Shown in pieces: positions 21,415-28,613 of a DNA stretch of 36,272 bases. Position 1 is the stretch's first letter. Each line of letters begins with the position of its first letter. The notes beneath the pieces were generated by a model. The model made no database searches and was not told where the DNA came from. It saw only the letters and a program-made list of their open reading frames with translations. A program made the translations under genes and the position numbers. The stretch comes from CAZQBY01 sp964540655 (GTDB taxonomy: Archaea > Altiarchaeota > Altiarchaeia > JAFGQM01), in the NCBI GenBank assembly GCA_964540655.1, contig CAZINR010000007.1, positions 1 through 36,272 of the forward strand, read 5' to 3'.

Positions 21415-22368
21415 TTAGCCCTTCGATGCGGTGAACGTCATCCACCCGGTGCATGTGCCCGAAACTCCGCTAGGCACTATCAGGGTGAAGTACGTGTTCT
21501 TGGCTGTCGGCCCTCCTCCGGTGCCGGTCGCATCCTCGTTGAGGTCGAAATTGGTGCCGAACTCCGGACAGACCGATCCTGTCGCATATGCCACCTTACA
21601 GCAATCGGCAGGCGTGGTGCACTGGCCAGTCGTGTCGTTGTATGCGATGTTGTCCGGCGTTATGTTGGTCTCCGGAACCGAGTCGCAAGTCATGTTCGTG
21701 GCGTTCACGTCTATGTCTATCTGGACGTTGCCGGTGTTGTTGACCTGTACTATCTCTTCGGCAACAGAACCGACGCCCTGGGAGCCCCAGTCTATCTCGT
21801 CGGTGACGTTGAGGGCCAGCAGGTCGCTGACGTCTATGTCCGTATCGTTGAAATCCTCGTTGTTTGTCGAATCGTTCACCCGTATCCATGCAGTCCAGGT
21901 TCCCGCCAAATCGGAGGTTGGCTCCATGTACCACCATACCTTCCAGGAGCACTCGACATCCACCTCATTGCCGGAGGGGTTAGAATACGAGCACTGAGTG
22001 GTGGCGTCAGTGTTGTTGAGATAACAGCTCGAGTTGTCCTGTGTGCTGGAATCCAAAAAATCACACGCTGCCAAGGTTGACTGGTTCTGGACCAGTATCC
22101 CCACGGCGTCGCCGGCCGAGAAATCCCGGTGGATATCCTGGTATCCGTTCTGGTCGTAAAGGGTCGCGGTACAGACGACTATCGTGCTGCCGGATTCGTT
22201 CAAAGTCACTGGGTCAGGATTGCAAGTCAGCTCTCGGACTTCGGGAGCCGCGTTTGAAATACTTACTGATATCGGTATTGTCTCCGGGTTCGGAGCCGAC
22301 GCCAGCTGCGAGCCTATTATGACGCAAAAAAGCAATAGGCCCAATCCTAAGAGTATACTCTTGTTCAT
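21415..22368 (-). CDS. Secreted protein homologous to the C-terminal module of the giant protein
   Basis: A 317-residue protein from ATG 22368. Residues 1-26 are a signal peptide (n-region MNKS, hydrophobic LLGLGLLLFCVIIG, likely cleavage after LASA). Residues about 45-317 align by eye with the last 250 residues of the 6133-aa protein: DQNGYQD, LNVTDEIDWGS, VNNTGNVQIDIDVN and a final TCTGWMTF. It has eleven or more cysteines after the signal and about ten N-x-S/T sites, and no C-terminal transmembrane segment. It is the first gene of the exported-protein block and has its own TATA-like box upstream. It could be a soluble subunit sharing a docking fold with the giant protein, a competitor for the same anchor, or a minor surface protein. 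The function is not known. Confidence 0.88.
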   Translation of the reverse strand: MNKSILLGLGLLLFCVIIGSQLASAPNPETIPISVSISNAAPEVRELTCNPDPVTLNESGSTIVVCTATLYDQNGYQDIHRDFSAGDAVGILVQNQSTLAACDFLDSSTQDNSSCYLNNTDATTQCSYSNPSGNEVDVECSWKVWWYMEPTSDLAGTWTAWIRVNDSTNNEDFNDTDIDVSDLLALNVTDEIDWGSQGVGSVAEEIVQVNNTGNVQIDIDVNATNMTCDSVPETNITPDNIAYNDTTGQCTTPADCCKVAYATGSVCPEFGTNFDLNEDATGTGGGPTAKNTYFTLIVPSGVSGTCTGWMTFTASKG

Positions 22369-22421
22369 TTTTTACACCTGTTTTTTGTTTGTTTGGGTTT
22401 AGTTTGCGGTTAATATACGGG

Positions 22422-22446
22422 AGGTTCTATAAAAAGCTTTGCTTTT
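22422..22446 (-). promoter_or_regulatory. TATA-like box and small hairpin between nop10 and the secreted-protein gene
   Basis: On the minus strand AAAAGC-AAA-GCTTTT forms a short stem at 22432-22446 that runs straight into TTTTTATAG. This can act as the terminator of the S27e/aIF2-alpha/Nop10 operon and as the TATA box of the next gene, with a leader of about 35 nt and a GGTG before ATG 22368. Confidence 0.4.
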
Positions 22447-22457
22447 GGTCGGATGTT

Positions 22458-22613
22458 TTATGCAGTCTTCTCGGACCTTCTCACATCCCCGTACTTGTCC
22501 TCCGGGCTGTAGCGGGGGGGTGCGGAGCCGAGCGTCTTCTCCTGGCATTTGGGGCAGAGCCCGCTGAGCGTGTACATCCCGCATGCGGGGCATCTCTTTA
22601 TCAGCACCTTCAT
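22458..22613 (-). CDS. nop10: H/ACA RNP ribosome biogenesis protein Nop10
   Basis: I found this 51-residue gene by translating back from ATG 22613 to the TAA at 22458. It begins MKVLIKRCPACGMYTLSG, has a four-cysteine zinc ribbon (C8, C11, C20, C23) and ends with PPRYSPEDKYGDVRRSEKTA. The PPR-(Y/F)-SPEDKYG-x-x-R segment is the Nop10 family signature, and the length fits the family. Nop10 is a core subunit of archaeal H/ACA pseudouridylation RNPs, with Cbf5, Gar1 and L7Ae. It follows aIF2-alpha by 9 nt, in the conserved archaeal order S27e, aIF2-alpha, Nop10, which supports the call. Confidence 0.95.
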   Translation of the reverse strand: MKVLIKRCPACGMYTLSGLCPKCQEKTLGSAPPRYSPEDKYGDVRRSEKTA

Positions 22614-22622
22614 TTTGTGTTC

Positions 22623-23414
22623 TTAGGCTGCCTGCCTCATCTCGCGGCTGAACTCGGCCGACATGCCCTTGGACTGGGCGAACTTCTCGATGGCCTCGTG
22701 GCAGTCCTTCATCGCGCTTTCGGCGGTCTTGTAGTCGTCGGCGGTTATATCTATCCTGTAGTTCGGGGGGGCGACATAGGTTATCCTGCCGTCCACCTCC
22801 TCGGGGAACGCGCCTTCACCCGTAATAAGGGCCTCTTTCAAGAGCCCGACTCCGTCCCCCTCCTCGGAGAAGATGGACATGTACCCCTTGATGCTCACCC
22901 TCATGGGCTTTATGTTATCCCTTATGAGGGTGACAAGATCCATCCTCATCTTCTCGTCCGGGAGATACTTCTTCAGATCCTCCGCCTCATTGGCCACCTG
23001 TATGAACGCCTCGTAGAGGGAGCCGTAGTCCTCGATCAGCTGGCCGCTGAGCATCTTGCGGATGTCTTCGGGCTTCTTGCCGTGCTTCTCGGCGAAGTGC
23101 TCTATCAGCTTGTTGACCCTCTTCTCGAGCTTGTACTCCTTGAGCTTGTTGCGGCGCTCGTTGTCGTTGACCTTCTTGAGGCTGAGGTCTATGTGACCTC
23201 TGTCCTTCCTGACAGCGAGGACCTTGAGGACCGCCTTCTGGCCCTCCCGCAAGTGGTTCCGCGGGTTCTTGACCCATTTTTGCGAGAACTCGGCGATGCT
23301 GACCATGCCCTGCTTGTTGTCGTACTCCTCGAGCCGGACGAACGCGCCGTAGCCAACTACGCGCTCTACGTTCGCGATTACCAGCTCTCCCCTTTGCGGA
23401 TATTCTCCTGCCAT
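22623..23414 (-). CDS. eif2a: Translation initiation factor 2 subunit alpha (aIF2-alpha)
   Basis: A 263-residue protein starting at ATG 23414 (MAGEYPQRGELVIANVERV); the frame stays open further upstream, but that part overlaps S27e and looks non-coding. Residues 1-85 form an S1/OB domain (GYGAFVRLEEYDNKQGMVSI, WVKNPRNHLREGQK, DRGHIDLSLKKVN). A helical middle domain and an alpha-beta C-terminal domain follow (NYRIDITADDYKTAESAMKDC). Length and order match archaeal aIF2-alpha. It works with the beta and gamma subunits to deliver initiator tRNA to the 30S subunit. It overlaps the S27e stop by one base (TGATG), so the two are almost surely translationally coupled. Confidence 0.97.
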   Translation of the reverse strand: MAGEYPQRGELVIANVERVVGYGAFVRLEEYDNKQGMVSIAEFSQKWVKNPRNHLREGQKAVLKVLAVRKDRGHIDLSLKKVNDNERRNKLKEYKLEKRVNKLIEHFAEKHGKKPEDIRKMLSGQLIEDYGSLYEAFIQVANEAEDLKKYLPDEKMRMDLVTLIRDNIKPMRVSIKGYMSIFSEEGDGVGLLKEALITGEGAFPEEVDGRITYVAPPNYRIDITADDYKTAESAMKDCHEAIEKFAQSKGMSAEFSREMRQAA

Positions 23415-23599
23415 CAGAATGAGCGGTTTATCTTGGCCGTTATCCTGGCCTTGCCACCGGTCGGCTCGGCTATCTCGGAATCGCAGACAAGGCATTTGAC
23501 CTTGGTGCTGGCGTGGTCGAAGACCACCTGAGCGTTCCCGCAGTTCTTGCACTCTATCTTGACGAACCTGCTATCCGGCTGCTCTATCAATCCTTCCAT
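23414..23599 (-). CDS. rps27e: 30S ribosomal protein S27e
   Basis: A 61-residue protein with the S27e zinc ribbon: C17-x2-C20 (ECKNCGN) and C36-x2-C39 (CLVCDS), between basic and beta-rich flanks, ending TGGKARITAKINRSF. Length and motif spacing match archaeal S27e. It is the first gene of the S27e, aIF2-alpha, Nop10 operon; the A/T-rich gap 23600-23653 before it would hold the promoter. Confidence 0.97.
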   Translation of the reverse strand: MEGLIEQPDSRFVKIECKNCGNAQVVFDHASTKVKCLVCDSEIAEPTGGKARITAKINRSF

Positions 23600-23653
23600 T
23601 TTGTCGTATATTGAGTTTCCTGCTATTAATATAAGTTAATGAAAGTAGCGCCG

Positions 23654-24349
23654 TTAATAGACGGCCGGTATCTCCACGTTGAGCGCATGGTCCACCAAAT
23701 CGAGGAAGGCCCTTACCTCGAGACTCTTCTCCGGCTGAGCGAACTCCGACAGATTCTTGGTGCATTTGGGGCATGCAGAGGTTATTAGGGATTTCTTGGG
23801 CGCCTGTGAGAGCCTCAGCTCCGCGCCCCTCTGCCTCAGCACGCGGATGGGGGAGTAGTCCCCGCAGCAGTCTGTGTGGGCCCTGTTGTTCTTGAACTCC
23901 CGGACCTCGTAGCCCAGCATCTTCAAGACCTCTCTCGGCTCTTCCACCAGCCCGTGGAAGCGGGCCAGGTAGCAAGGGTCGTGGTAGAGCACCTCGCCCG
24001 AGCCTATGAACCTCCCGTCGAACGAGCGGAGCTCCTCGTATATGACCTGGCTTATGTGCTTGACCTTGATGTCGTAGTATTCCCTCAGCACATGGTAGCA
24101 CCTTGCGCACCCCACTATAATCATCGAATAGTCCTTTAGAAGGTTCCGGTTCTCGCCGGCCAGCGCTTCTATCCGGCCCTCGTCGGTACCGAAGAATTCA
24201 CAGCCGCAGCTGAACTCTTTGACGTCGACATCCATGCCCATTTTGTTGAGCACCTTGACGCCGAGATACGCTTCGTCATTGCCACAGTCGCTGCAGCCCA
24301 TGTGAAGCAGACTCCTGCCCCTGAATAGGGGCACTATGGAAGAAAGCAT
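23654..24349 (-). CDS. CCG-domain (HdrB/GlpC-like) Fe-S or redox protein
   Basis: A 231-residue protein from ATG 24349. It has two cysteine-rich halves of the CCG type found in heterodisulfide reductase HdrB/HdrD, GlpC and LutA-like proteins. The second half is canonical: C126 (YHDPCYLARFHG), C161-C162 (TDCCGDYSP) and C193-x2-C196 (ACPKCTKNL). The first half is divergent: C19-x2-C22, C48-x-C50 and C81-x2-C84 (VGCARCYHVL). Such domains bind an unusual [4Fe-4S] cluster in HdrB. The ferredoxin-like domain that many relatives carry is absent, so an electron partner must be encoded elsewhere. It sits between S8e and S27e with no metabolic neighbours. The family call is firm; the substrate is unknown. 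Confidence 0.85.
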   Translation of the reverse strand: MLSSIVPLFRGRSLLHMGCSDCGNDEAYLGVKVLNKMGMDVDVKEFSCGCEFFGTDEGRIEALAGENRNLLKDYSMIIVGCARCYHVLREYYDIKVKHISQVIYEELRSFDGRFIGSGEVLYHDPCYLARFHGLVEEPREVLKMLGYEVREFKNNRAHTDCCGDYSPIRVLRQRGAELRLSQAPKKSLITSACPKCTKNLSEFAQPEKSLEVRAFLDLVDHALNVEIPAVY

Positions 24350-24377
24350 CCTGAATTGATAAAATCTGGAAGGCAGT

Positions 24378-24734
24378 TCAATCTATCAGAACAGCGTTGA
24401 CCACCCCGTCCTGTCCGGGTCTGGAGGTTATCTTTGCCTTGCCCATCTCGGTCTCTATCTCGCCGCCGAGGGCCAGGACGTTCTCTCTCCTGAAGTCCTT
24501 GTCGCTGGGATTGTCCCCCACCGACGTGATGGCGACCTTCTTGGTCTTGCCCTTCACGGACACGTTAGCGAACTTGACGTTCATTGCCACGGTCTTGCCG
24601 CTGCCCCCCAGTCCGCGGACGTTCTTGCTCTCGCCCTCTTCGGCCATTTTGGTCTTTCTGGAGTCCGAGCCCAGCTCGCTCTTCTTCTTCTTTCTCTTCT
24701 TGAGTCTTTCCTTCCGTCCCTGATATCTAGCCAT
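24378..24734 (-). CDS. rps8e: 30S ribosomal protein S8e
   Basis: A 118-residue basic protein from ATG 24734. The Lys/Arg-rich N-terminus (MARYQGRKERLKKRKKKKSE) and the C-terminal KITSRPGQDGVVNAVLI segment are characteristic of archaeal S8e, as is the length of about 120-130 residues. It binds the small ribosomal subunit. It follows the DHH gene by 38 nt but has a good TATA-like box in that gap. Confidence 0.97.
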   Translation of the reverse strand: MARYQGRKERLKKRKKKKSELGSDSRKTKMAEEGESKNVRGLGGSGKTVAMNVKFANVSVKGKTKKVAITSVGDNPSDKDFRRENVLALGGEIETEMGKAKITSRPGQDGVVNAVLID

Positions 24735-24762
24735 GTTAGAAACCGGTTAATTTGAAGGTTCG

Positions 24763-24770
24763 CATATAAA
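24763..24770 (-). promoter_or_regulatory. TATA-like box of rps8e
   Basis: Minus-strand TTTATATG, inside GTATTTATATGCG, lies about 30 bp before ATG 24734. With the usual archaeal spacing the transcript would have almost no leader. Confidence 0.55.
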
Positions 24771-24772
24771 TA

Positions 24773-25756
24773 CTATTCCCGCTCTTCGGAAAGAAGCTCC
24801 TCCAATAGCTTCTTGCATTCTTTCAGCAGCTCCTGGGCCGTGCCGGAAAATCTTCCGTTGACGCTGACGGCGGCGGAGTGCCCGCCTCCCGAGCCGCGAA
24901 GGACCTTCGCCAGTTTTGGGACGTAGTCCTTGGCGAAGTTGAGATGGGTGCGCTTTATGAAGAAGTTGCTGGTCCTCACGCTGACCCGCGCTTCGCCCTT
25001 CTCGACGGAGCAGACGAAGGACACGTCCGCGCCTATCTTGATGAGCGCCCTTGCGGCCGAGGCCTCGAATGAGCCGACGTGGGAGAGCGCCACTATCCAT
25101 TCTCCTATTCTCTCCAGCTCAAGCCTTGATGCGGCCTTCAGATGGGCTATCTTGCGGGACGGCTCAGTGGGTATGTTTATGAACTTGAGGACGTCGGGAT
25201 ACTCCATCTTCGACTTGTCCAGCAGGTCCGCCACTATCCTAAAGGTCTCGGAGCGTGCGAACTGAAGATGGGCCGTGTCTGTGACTATCCCGGTGATTAG
25301 CGCGAGGCAGACGCTCTCTGTGAAATCGAACCCCTCTTCATCAAGCAGCTTGTAGACTATCTCCGAGGCGGAGGTCATATCCTCGTCGAATATGCCGCCG
25401 TCCGCCTTTTCCTTGAGCTCCTCTTCCGGGACGTGGTGGTCTATTATGAAGAGCTTTCCCCCGAAATCCCTGATGTTTATGGGCGCTAGCTGCGACAGGG
25501 CGCAGGAGTCGACTATGACCAGCGTCTCGGCGCCTTCGAGCGATGGGTTTATCTCCACCTTGTAGCCGAGCTTCTTCACCAGGTTCCGGGCCAGTGCGTT
25601 GACCCCGCCGGCGCCGGCCATGGTGGAGTCCACGTCTTTGGATTTGAGGAACTCGTGTATTGCTATGCTGGAGCCTACGGCGTCCGGGTCCGCGTTAAGA
25701 TGCGACAGGATTAAGACTTTGCCGTCAGATTCTGCCACATCTTGGAGAAGGGTCAT
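24773..25756 (-). CDS. DHH-family phosphoesterase (NrnA/RecJ-like)
   Basis: A 327-residue protein; I take ATG 25756, which overlaps the prefoldin stop by one base (TGATG), rather than the TTG one codon upstream. Motifs of the DHH superfamily run in order: NADPDAVGS (21-29), D83 in VIVDSCA, the DHH triad at 106-108 (IIDHHVP), and a C-terminal DHHA1 domain with GSGGGHSAAVSVNG near residue 290. The layout is that of manganese-dependent nanoRNase/pAp phosphatase-like enzymes and archaeal RecJ-like nucleases; at this length it is nearer to NrnA. It probably degrades short oligonucleotides or related phosphoesters. The pairing with prefoldin beta recurs in archaea and suggests an RNA-related housekeeping role. 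The exact substrate is not determined. Confidence 0.9.
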   Translation of the reverse strand: MTLLQDVAESDGKVLILSHLNADPDAVGSSIAIHEFLKSKDVDSTMAGAGGVNALARNLVKKLGYKVEINPSLEGAETLVIVDSCALSQLAPINIRDFGGKLFIIDHHVPEEELKEKADGGIFDEDMTSASEIVYKLLDEEGFDFTESVCLALITGIVTDTAHLQFARSETFRIVADLLDKSKMEYPDVLKFINIPTEPSRKIAHLKAASRLELERIGEWIVALSHVGSFEASAARALIKIGADVSFVCSVEKGEARVSVRTSNFFIKRTHLNFAKDYVPKLAKVLRGSGGGHSAAVSVNGRFSGTAQELLKECKKLLEELLSEERE

Positions 25757-26103
25757 CAAGCGCCCTGAAGGCCCTTCAATCCGGTCTGCAGGTCCTTCTG
25801 CAGCTCCTGGGCCTTCAGAGCAAGCTTCTGCTCCTGCTTCTCAAGCATCGAGATGCGGTTGCTGGACGACTCCAGCCCCTCTTTCAGTTCTTTCTTGAGC
25901 GAGGTCTTGTCCGCCTTGACAAGGAGCGGGCCCACGTTCTTGTAGACGTCGCCCTTCGCCTTCTTGAGCTCTTCCTGCGCGGCCTCGGCCTCGGACTTGT
26001 CCAGGGTCAGCTGCTGCTTTTGCACAGCTATCATCTGCAGCTGCTGCTGCATCGTCTGGAACTGAGCTATTTTGTTCTTCAATTCGTCAGAAATCTCTGG
26101 CAT
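25756..26103 (-). CDS. pfdB: Prefoldin subunit beta
   Basis: A 115-residue protein from ATG 26103 (MPEISDELKNKIAQFQTMQQ); the open frame extends further upstream but without prefoldin-like sequence. Two long Gln/Lys/Glu-rich coiled-coil arms enclose a short beta-hairpin (GDVYKNVGPLLVKAD), the layout of prefoldin beta, and the length is normal. It forms the alpha2-beta4 hexamer that holds unfolded proteins for the thermosome. It is coupled to the downstream DHH gene by a one-base overlap. Confidence 0.96.
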   Translation of the reverse strand: MPEISDELKNKIAQFQTMQQQLQMIAVQKQQLTLDKSEAEAAQEELKKAKGDVYKNVGPLLVKADKTSLKKELKEGLESSSNRISMLEKQEQKLALKAQELQKDLQTGLKGLQGA

Positions 26104-26230
26104 TTGGAAAACCCGTTTATTTTTTATGGCTATTTTTTCAGGTCTTTGCTTTAAAACCAACTGCCGATGTCGGGGCCTTGGCGCCGCAGAAAGCCCTGAT
26201 TTTTATTCGACCCTCCGTTATTAACACAGG
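26104..26230. promoter_or_regulatory. Divergent promoter region of pfdB and a small membrane protein
   Basis: Toward the plus gene, GATTTTTATTC at about 26199-26209 is correctly spaced for a leaderless start at 26231. Toward pfdB, TTTTAAAG near 26147-26154 would place transcription start about 25 nt before ATG 26103. Confidence 0.45.
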
Positions 26231-26443
26231 ATGTACATATTCATCGTCTCGCTGATGTGCGCGATAATGCTGGGCGGGGTCTATCTGGCGGTCTACGAGA
26301 ACGCGGCCGAAGCGATGGTAGTGGCGTTCCTGCTCTTCGCGGCCATAGACACCGGGCTTCGCTCGGTGCTGAACAAGCCCTCCTGGATAGTGAAGCTTCT
26401 GGGCAGGAAGAGAAAGAAAAAGGTCGGAAAGGCGGAGCTCTGA
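26231..26443 (+). CDS. Small two-helix membrane protein, unknown function
   Basis: A 70-residue protein from ATG 26231. Two hydrophobic helices (YIFIVSLMCAIMLGGVYLAV and AMVVAFLLFAAIDTGLRSVL) are separated by a short acidic loop and followed by a strongly basic tail (GRKRKKKVGK). The tail suggests an N-out or hairpin topology with the C-terminus in the cytoplasm. It ends 7 nt before the converging gapN stop. The well-placed TATA-like box and the clean membrane pattern make it likely to be real. I do not recognise a family. Confidence 0.7.
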   Translation: MYIFIVSLMCAIMLGGVYLAVYENAAEAMVVAFLLFAAIDTGLRSVLNKPSWIVKLLGRKRKKKVGKAEL

Positions 26444-26450
26444 TTCCGCA

Positions 26451-27914
26451 CTATTTCTTCGGATTGAAGATGACTGTGTGCACCTTGGTCATCTCGTCAA
26501 CAGAGAACTTTATGCCTTCGCGGTCCATGCCCGACTCCTTGTCGCCGCCGAACGGGAAGTTGCCGATGCCGTGGGCCGGCGCGGCGTTGATATTGACGGT
26601 CCCGTCCTCCAGACGGAGTCCGGCGTCCAGAGCCTTGTCCACGTCCTGGGTGAAGACGCACGCATCCAGCCCGTATCTGGACTGGTTGGCTATCTCTATC
26701 GCCTCCTGGTAATCCGCGACCGGCATCACGGTCGCTACCGGCCCGAAGGTCTCCTCCCAGGCTATCCTCATCTTGACGGTGACGTTGTCCAGTACGGTGG
26801 GCTCGTAATAGAGCCCCTTGCCCTTCCTGCCGCCCATCAGCAACTTGGCCCCCTTCCGCTTGGCGTCCTTGACCAGGGAGTGGACCTTGTCCACAGCCTT
26901 CTGGTTTATCAGCGGGCCTATCTTCACTTCGGGGTCGGCCGGGTCGCCCATCTTCCATTTCCTGGCCTCTTTAAGCAGCTTCTTGACGAACCGCTTGGCG
27001 ACCTTCTTCTCCACTAGTATGCGGCTGATGGCGTCGCAGCGCTGCCCCGAGAACTTGAAAGCGCCGTTCACACACTGCTTGGCGGCGATGTCGAGGTCGG
27101 CGTCTTCGAGGACGAGTGCCGGGGACTTGCCGCCCAGCTCCAAGTGCAGCTTCTGCAGCGAGGCTATCTTGGCGATATGCTCACCCACGGGGGAGCTGCC
27201 GGTGAAGGATATCATGCTGACCTTCTCGTGGCCGGCCAAATAGTCGCCTATGTCGCTGCCGCTTCCGGTCACGACATTGAACACTCCGTCGGGGATGCCG
27301 GCCTCCTGTATCAGGCGCGCGAGGTACAGGACGGCCAGCGGGTCGTCGCTGGCCGGCTTGCATACCACGCTGTTGCCCGCGGCCAGGGCCGGTGCTATCT
27401 TTGCCGTGGCTATGAAAAGCGGATAGTTGAACGGGCTTATGGCCAGCACCACGCCCAGGGGCTGGCGCATCACCATCCCCACCTTCTCCTTGTGCCACGG
27501 GACCGTGTCGCCCAGCATCGACTCCCCCTTAATCTGCTTGGCCTCCTCGGCCGCGTATTTGAAGCGCTCGGCGGTGGCCTTGACCTCCCCCTCCGCCACG
27601 CTGACCGGCTTGCCGGCGTCATGGACTATCAAATCGACGAACAGGTCAAAGTAGTCGTAGACCAGCTCGCCCGTCTCCTCCAGTATCTCGGCCCTGTCCA
27701 CGGCGGCCATCTGGCCTATCTTGCCCCTGCTCTCATAGGCGGATTTCACCGCCTTCTCGGCGTCCTTCTGTGTGGCCTTCTGGACCTTTGCTATTACAGA
27801 GCCGTCTATCGGGGTTCGGACCTCCTGGGTCTTCTTGCCCGAGGATTTCACCCACTTGCCCCCGATGAGCATCTTATAAACATCTCCCTGATGTATGCTG
27901 TCGAAGAGGTTCAT
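26451..27914 (-). CDS. gapN: Non-phosphorylating glyceraldehyde-3-phosphate dehydrogenase (GapN-type ALDH)
   Basis: A 487-residue aldehyde dehydrogenase from ATG 27914; upstream in-frame sequence overlaps the DUF1858 gene and is not ALDH-like. Catalytic features are visible: N163 in SPFNYP, K186 in CKPAS, E259 in LELGGKSP, and the nucleophile C293 in FSGQRCDAISRILV. GQRCDAI is typical of archaeal GapN, and the EETFGPV and NFPFGGDKESGMDREG segments fit the superfamily. GapN oxidises glyceraldehyde 3-phosphate directly to 3-phosphoglycerate with NAD(P), giving a glycolytic route without ATP formation at that step. Lactaldehyde or another aldehyde remains possible as substrate. The gene overlaps the upstream CxxC protein by 4 nt (ATGA), so they are probably translated together. 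Confidence 0.88.
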   Translation of the reverse strand: MNLFDSIHQGDVYKMLIGGKWVKSSGKKTQEVRTPIDGSVIAKVQKATQKDAEKAVKSAYESRGKIGQMAAVDRAEILEETGELVYDYFDLFVDLIVHDAGKPVSVAEGEVKATAERFKYAAEEAKQIKGESMLGDTVPWHKEKVGMVMRQPLGVVLAISPFNYPLFIATAKIAPALAAGNSVVCKPASDDPLAVLYLARLIQEAGIPDGVFNVVTGSGSDIGDYLAGHEKVSMISFTGSSPVGEHIAKIASLQKLHLELGGKSPALVLEDADLDIAAKQCVNGAFKFSGQRCDAISRILVEKKVAKRFVKKLLKEARKWKMGDPADPEVKIGPLINQKAVDKVHSLVKDAKRKGAKLLMGGRKGKGLYYEPTVLDNVTVKMRIAWEETFGPVATVMPVADYQEAIEIANQSRYGLDACVFTQDVDKALDAGLRLEDGTVNINAAPAHGIGNFPFGGDKESGMDREGIKFSVDEMTKVHTVIFNPKK

Positions 27915-28159
27915 TTTTTCGATTTCTCTTTTGATTGTGACTTGGCTTCCTCGGTCTTCTCCTCCACCGCCTCGTTGAGCTCTTTCACCAGCTCGTCGGC
28001 GTCGATTCCATGTCCCAACGCCCCCTGTTCGATGGTCTCGAAGGCGGCCACATGGCACCCGACGCAGTGGAGCCCGAAGCGCACGAAGACGTCGAACGTC
28101 TCAGGATACTGCGAGGCAACATCGCCTATAAGCATGTGCTTGGTTATCTTGTCGGCCAT
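27911..28159 (-). CDS. DUF1858 redox-disulfide domain protein
   Basis: An 82-residue protein from ATG 28159. Residues 1-65 match the DUF1858 domain, also described as the hybrid-cluster-protein-associated redox disulfide domain: ITKHMLIGDVASQYPETFDV, then the signature GLHCVGCHVAAFETIEQGA with a CxxC pair, then HGIDADELVKELN. A Lys/Glu/Ser-rich tail follows. The CxxC probably cycles between thiol and disulfide or carries persulfide. Its ATGA overlap with gapN suggests a functional link to that thiol-dependent enzyme, which is my inference. Confidence 0.88.
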   Translation of the reverse strand: MADKITKHMLIGDVASQYPETFDVFVRFGLHCVGCHVAAFETIEQGALGHGIDADELVKELNEAVEEKTEEAKSQSKEKSKK

Positions 28160-28207
28160 TTTTTATCGTTTAGTATTAAGATAGCTCAAATAAAAGGCAG
28201 AGTTGAA
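28160..28207. promoter_or_regulatory. Divergent promoter region between the DUF1858 gene and the 28208 gene
   Basis: This 48-bp A/T-rich gap separates divergent genes. TTTAGTATTAAG at about 28169-28180 is a candidate TATA element for the plus strand. No clear box is seen for the minus strand beyond the general A/T-richness. Confidence 0.35.
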
Positions 28208-28612
28208 ATGGTCAGGCGTATTTACAAGGCGGCGTTCGGAGGGGACCTGCACGAGATACACCCGGAGTGGCACAAAAATCTCGGGGCCGTAAAGCGAAAG
28301 GGTCCGGCAAGGGTAGCCGGGTTGAGGAGGAGGCTTATGCAGACGGGGATAGAGGGGGCTTCGGCAGGCCCGGAAGGCAAGGCCAGGAAGCTGAGGGAGC
28401 TCCAAAGGATATTCGCGGACCTTGGGGTGCAGGACCTGAAGGATAGGGTCGAGGTCATACCCGCAGCGGAGAGGACGCCCGAGGCCCTGGCCGCGGTCAT
28501 GGGCAGGATAGAGAGGAACCGCGGGCAGACCGACCCGGAGACCTGGGCCAAGCTCATGAGGGGGCTGGTCGACAGGCTGTATGAGCATGGTGTGTTTATA
28601 AGAGATAAATAA
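28208..28612 (+). CDS. Unrecognised basic protein, tandem paralogue A
   Basis: A 134-residue protein. I chose ATG 28208 because the residues from there (MVRRIYKAAFGGDLHEIHPE) match the start of the next gene, while the upstream open frame overlaps the divergent gene. It is rich in Arg, Lys and Glu, largely helical by eye, with no signal peptide and no membrane segment. Shared landmarks with the neighbour are HE(I/L)HP(E/D)W near residue 15, a helical middle, and a final LV(D/K)RL(Y/R)(E/K)HG(V/I). The stop is one base before the next ATG, so the two are co-transcribed. I do not recognise a family. The basic charge and small size would suit nucleic-acid or ribosome binding, which is speculation. 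Confidence 0.8.
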   Translation: MVRRIYKAAFGGDLHEIHPEWHKNLGAVKRKGPARVAGLRRRLMQTGIEGASAGPEGKARKLRELQRIFADLGVQDLKDRVEVIPAAERTPEALAAVMGRIERNRGQTDPETWAKLMRGLVDRLYEHGVFIRDK

Positions 28613-28613
28613 G

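Noticed and set aside
23415..23552. N-terminal extension of aIF2-alpha to 309 residues
   Set aside because: It would overlap the whole second half of S27e, and its sequence is unlike the family; ATG 23414 gives the normal start and length.
27915..28058. N-terminal extension of GapN to 535 residues
   Set aside because: It is the shadow of the DUF1858 gene in another frame; the ATGA overlap at 27911-27914 gives a normal ALDH start.
28010..28207. N-terminal extension of the 28208 protein
   Set aside because: It covers the divergent DUF1858 gene and its promoter; the paralogue begins at the equivalent of ATG 28208.
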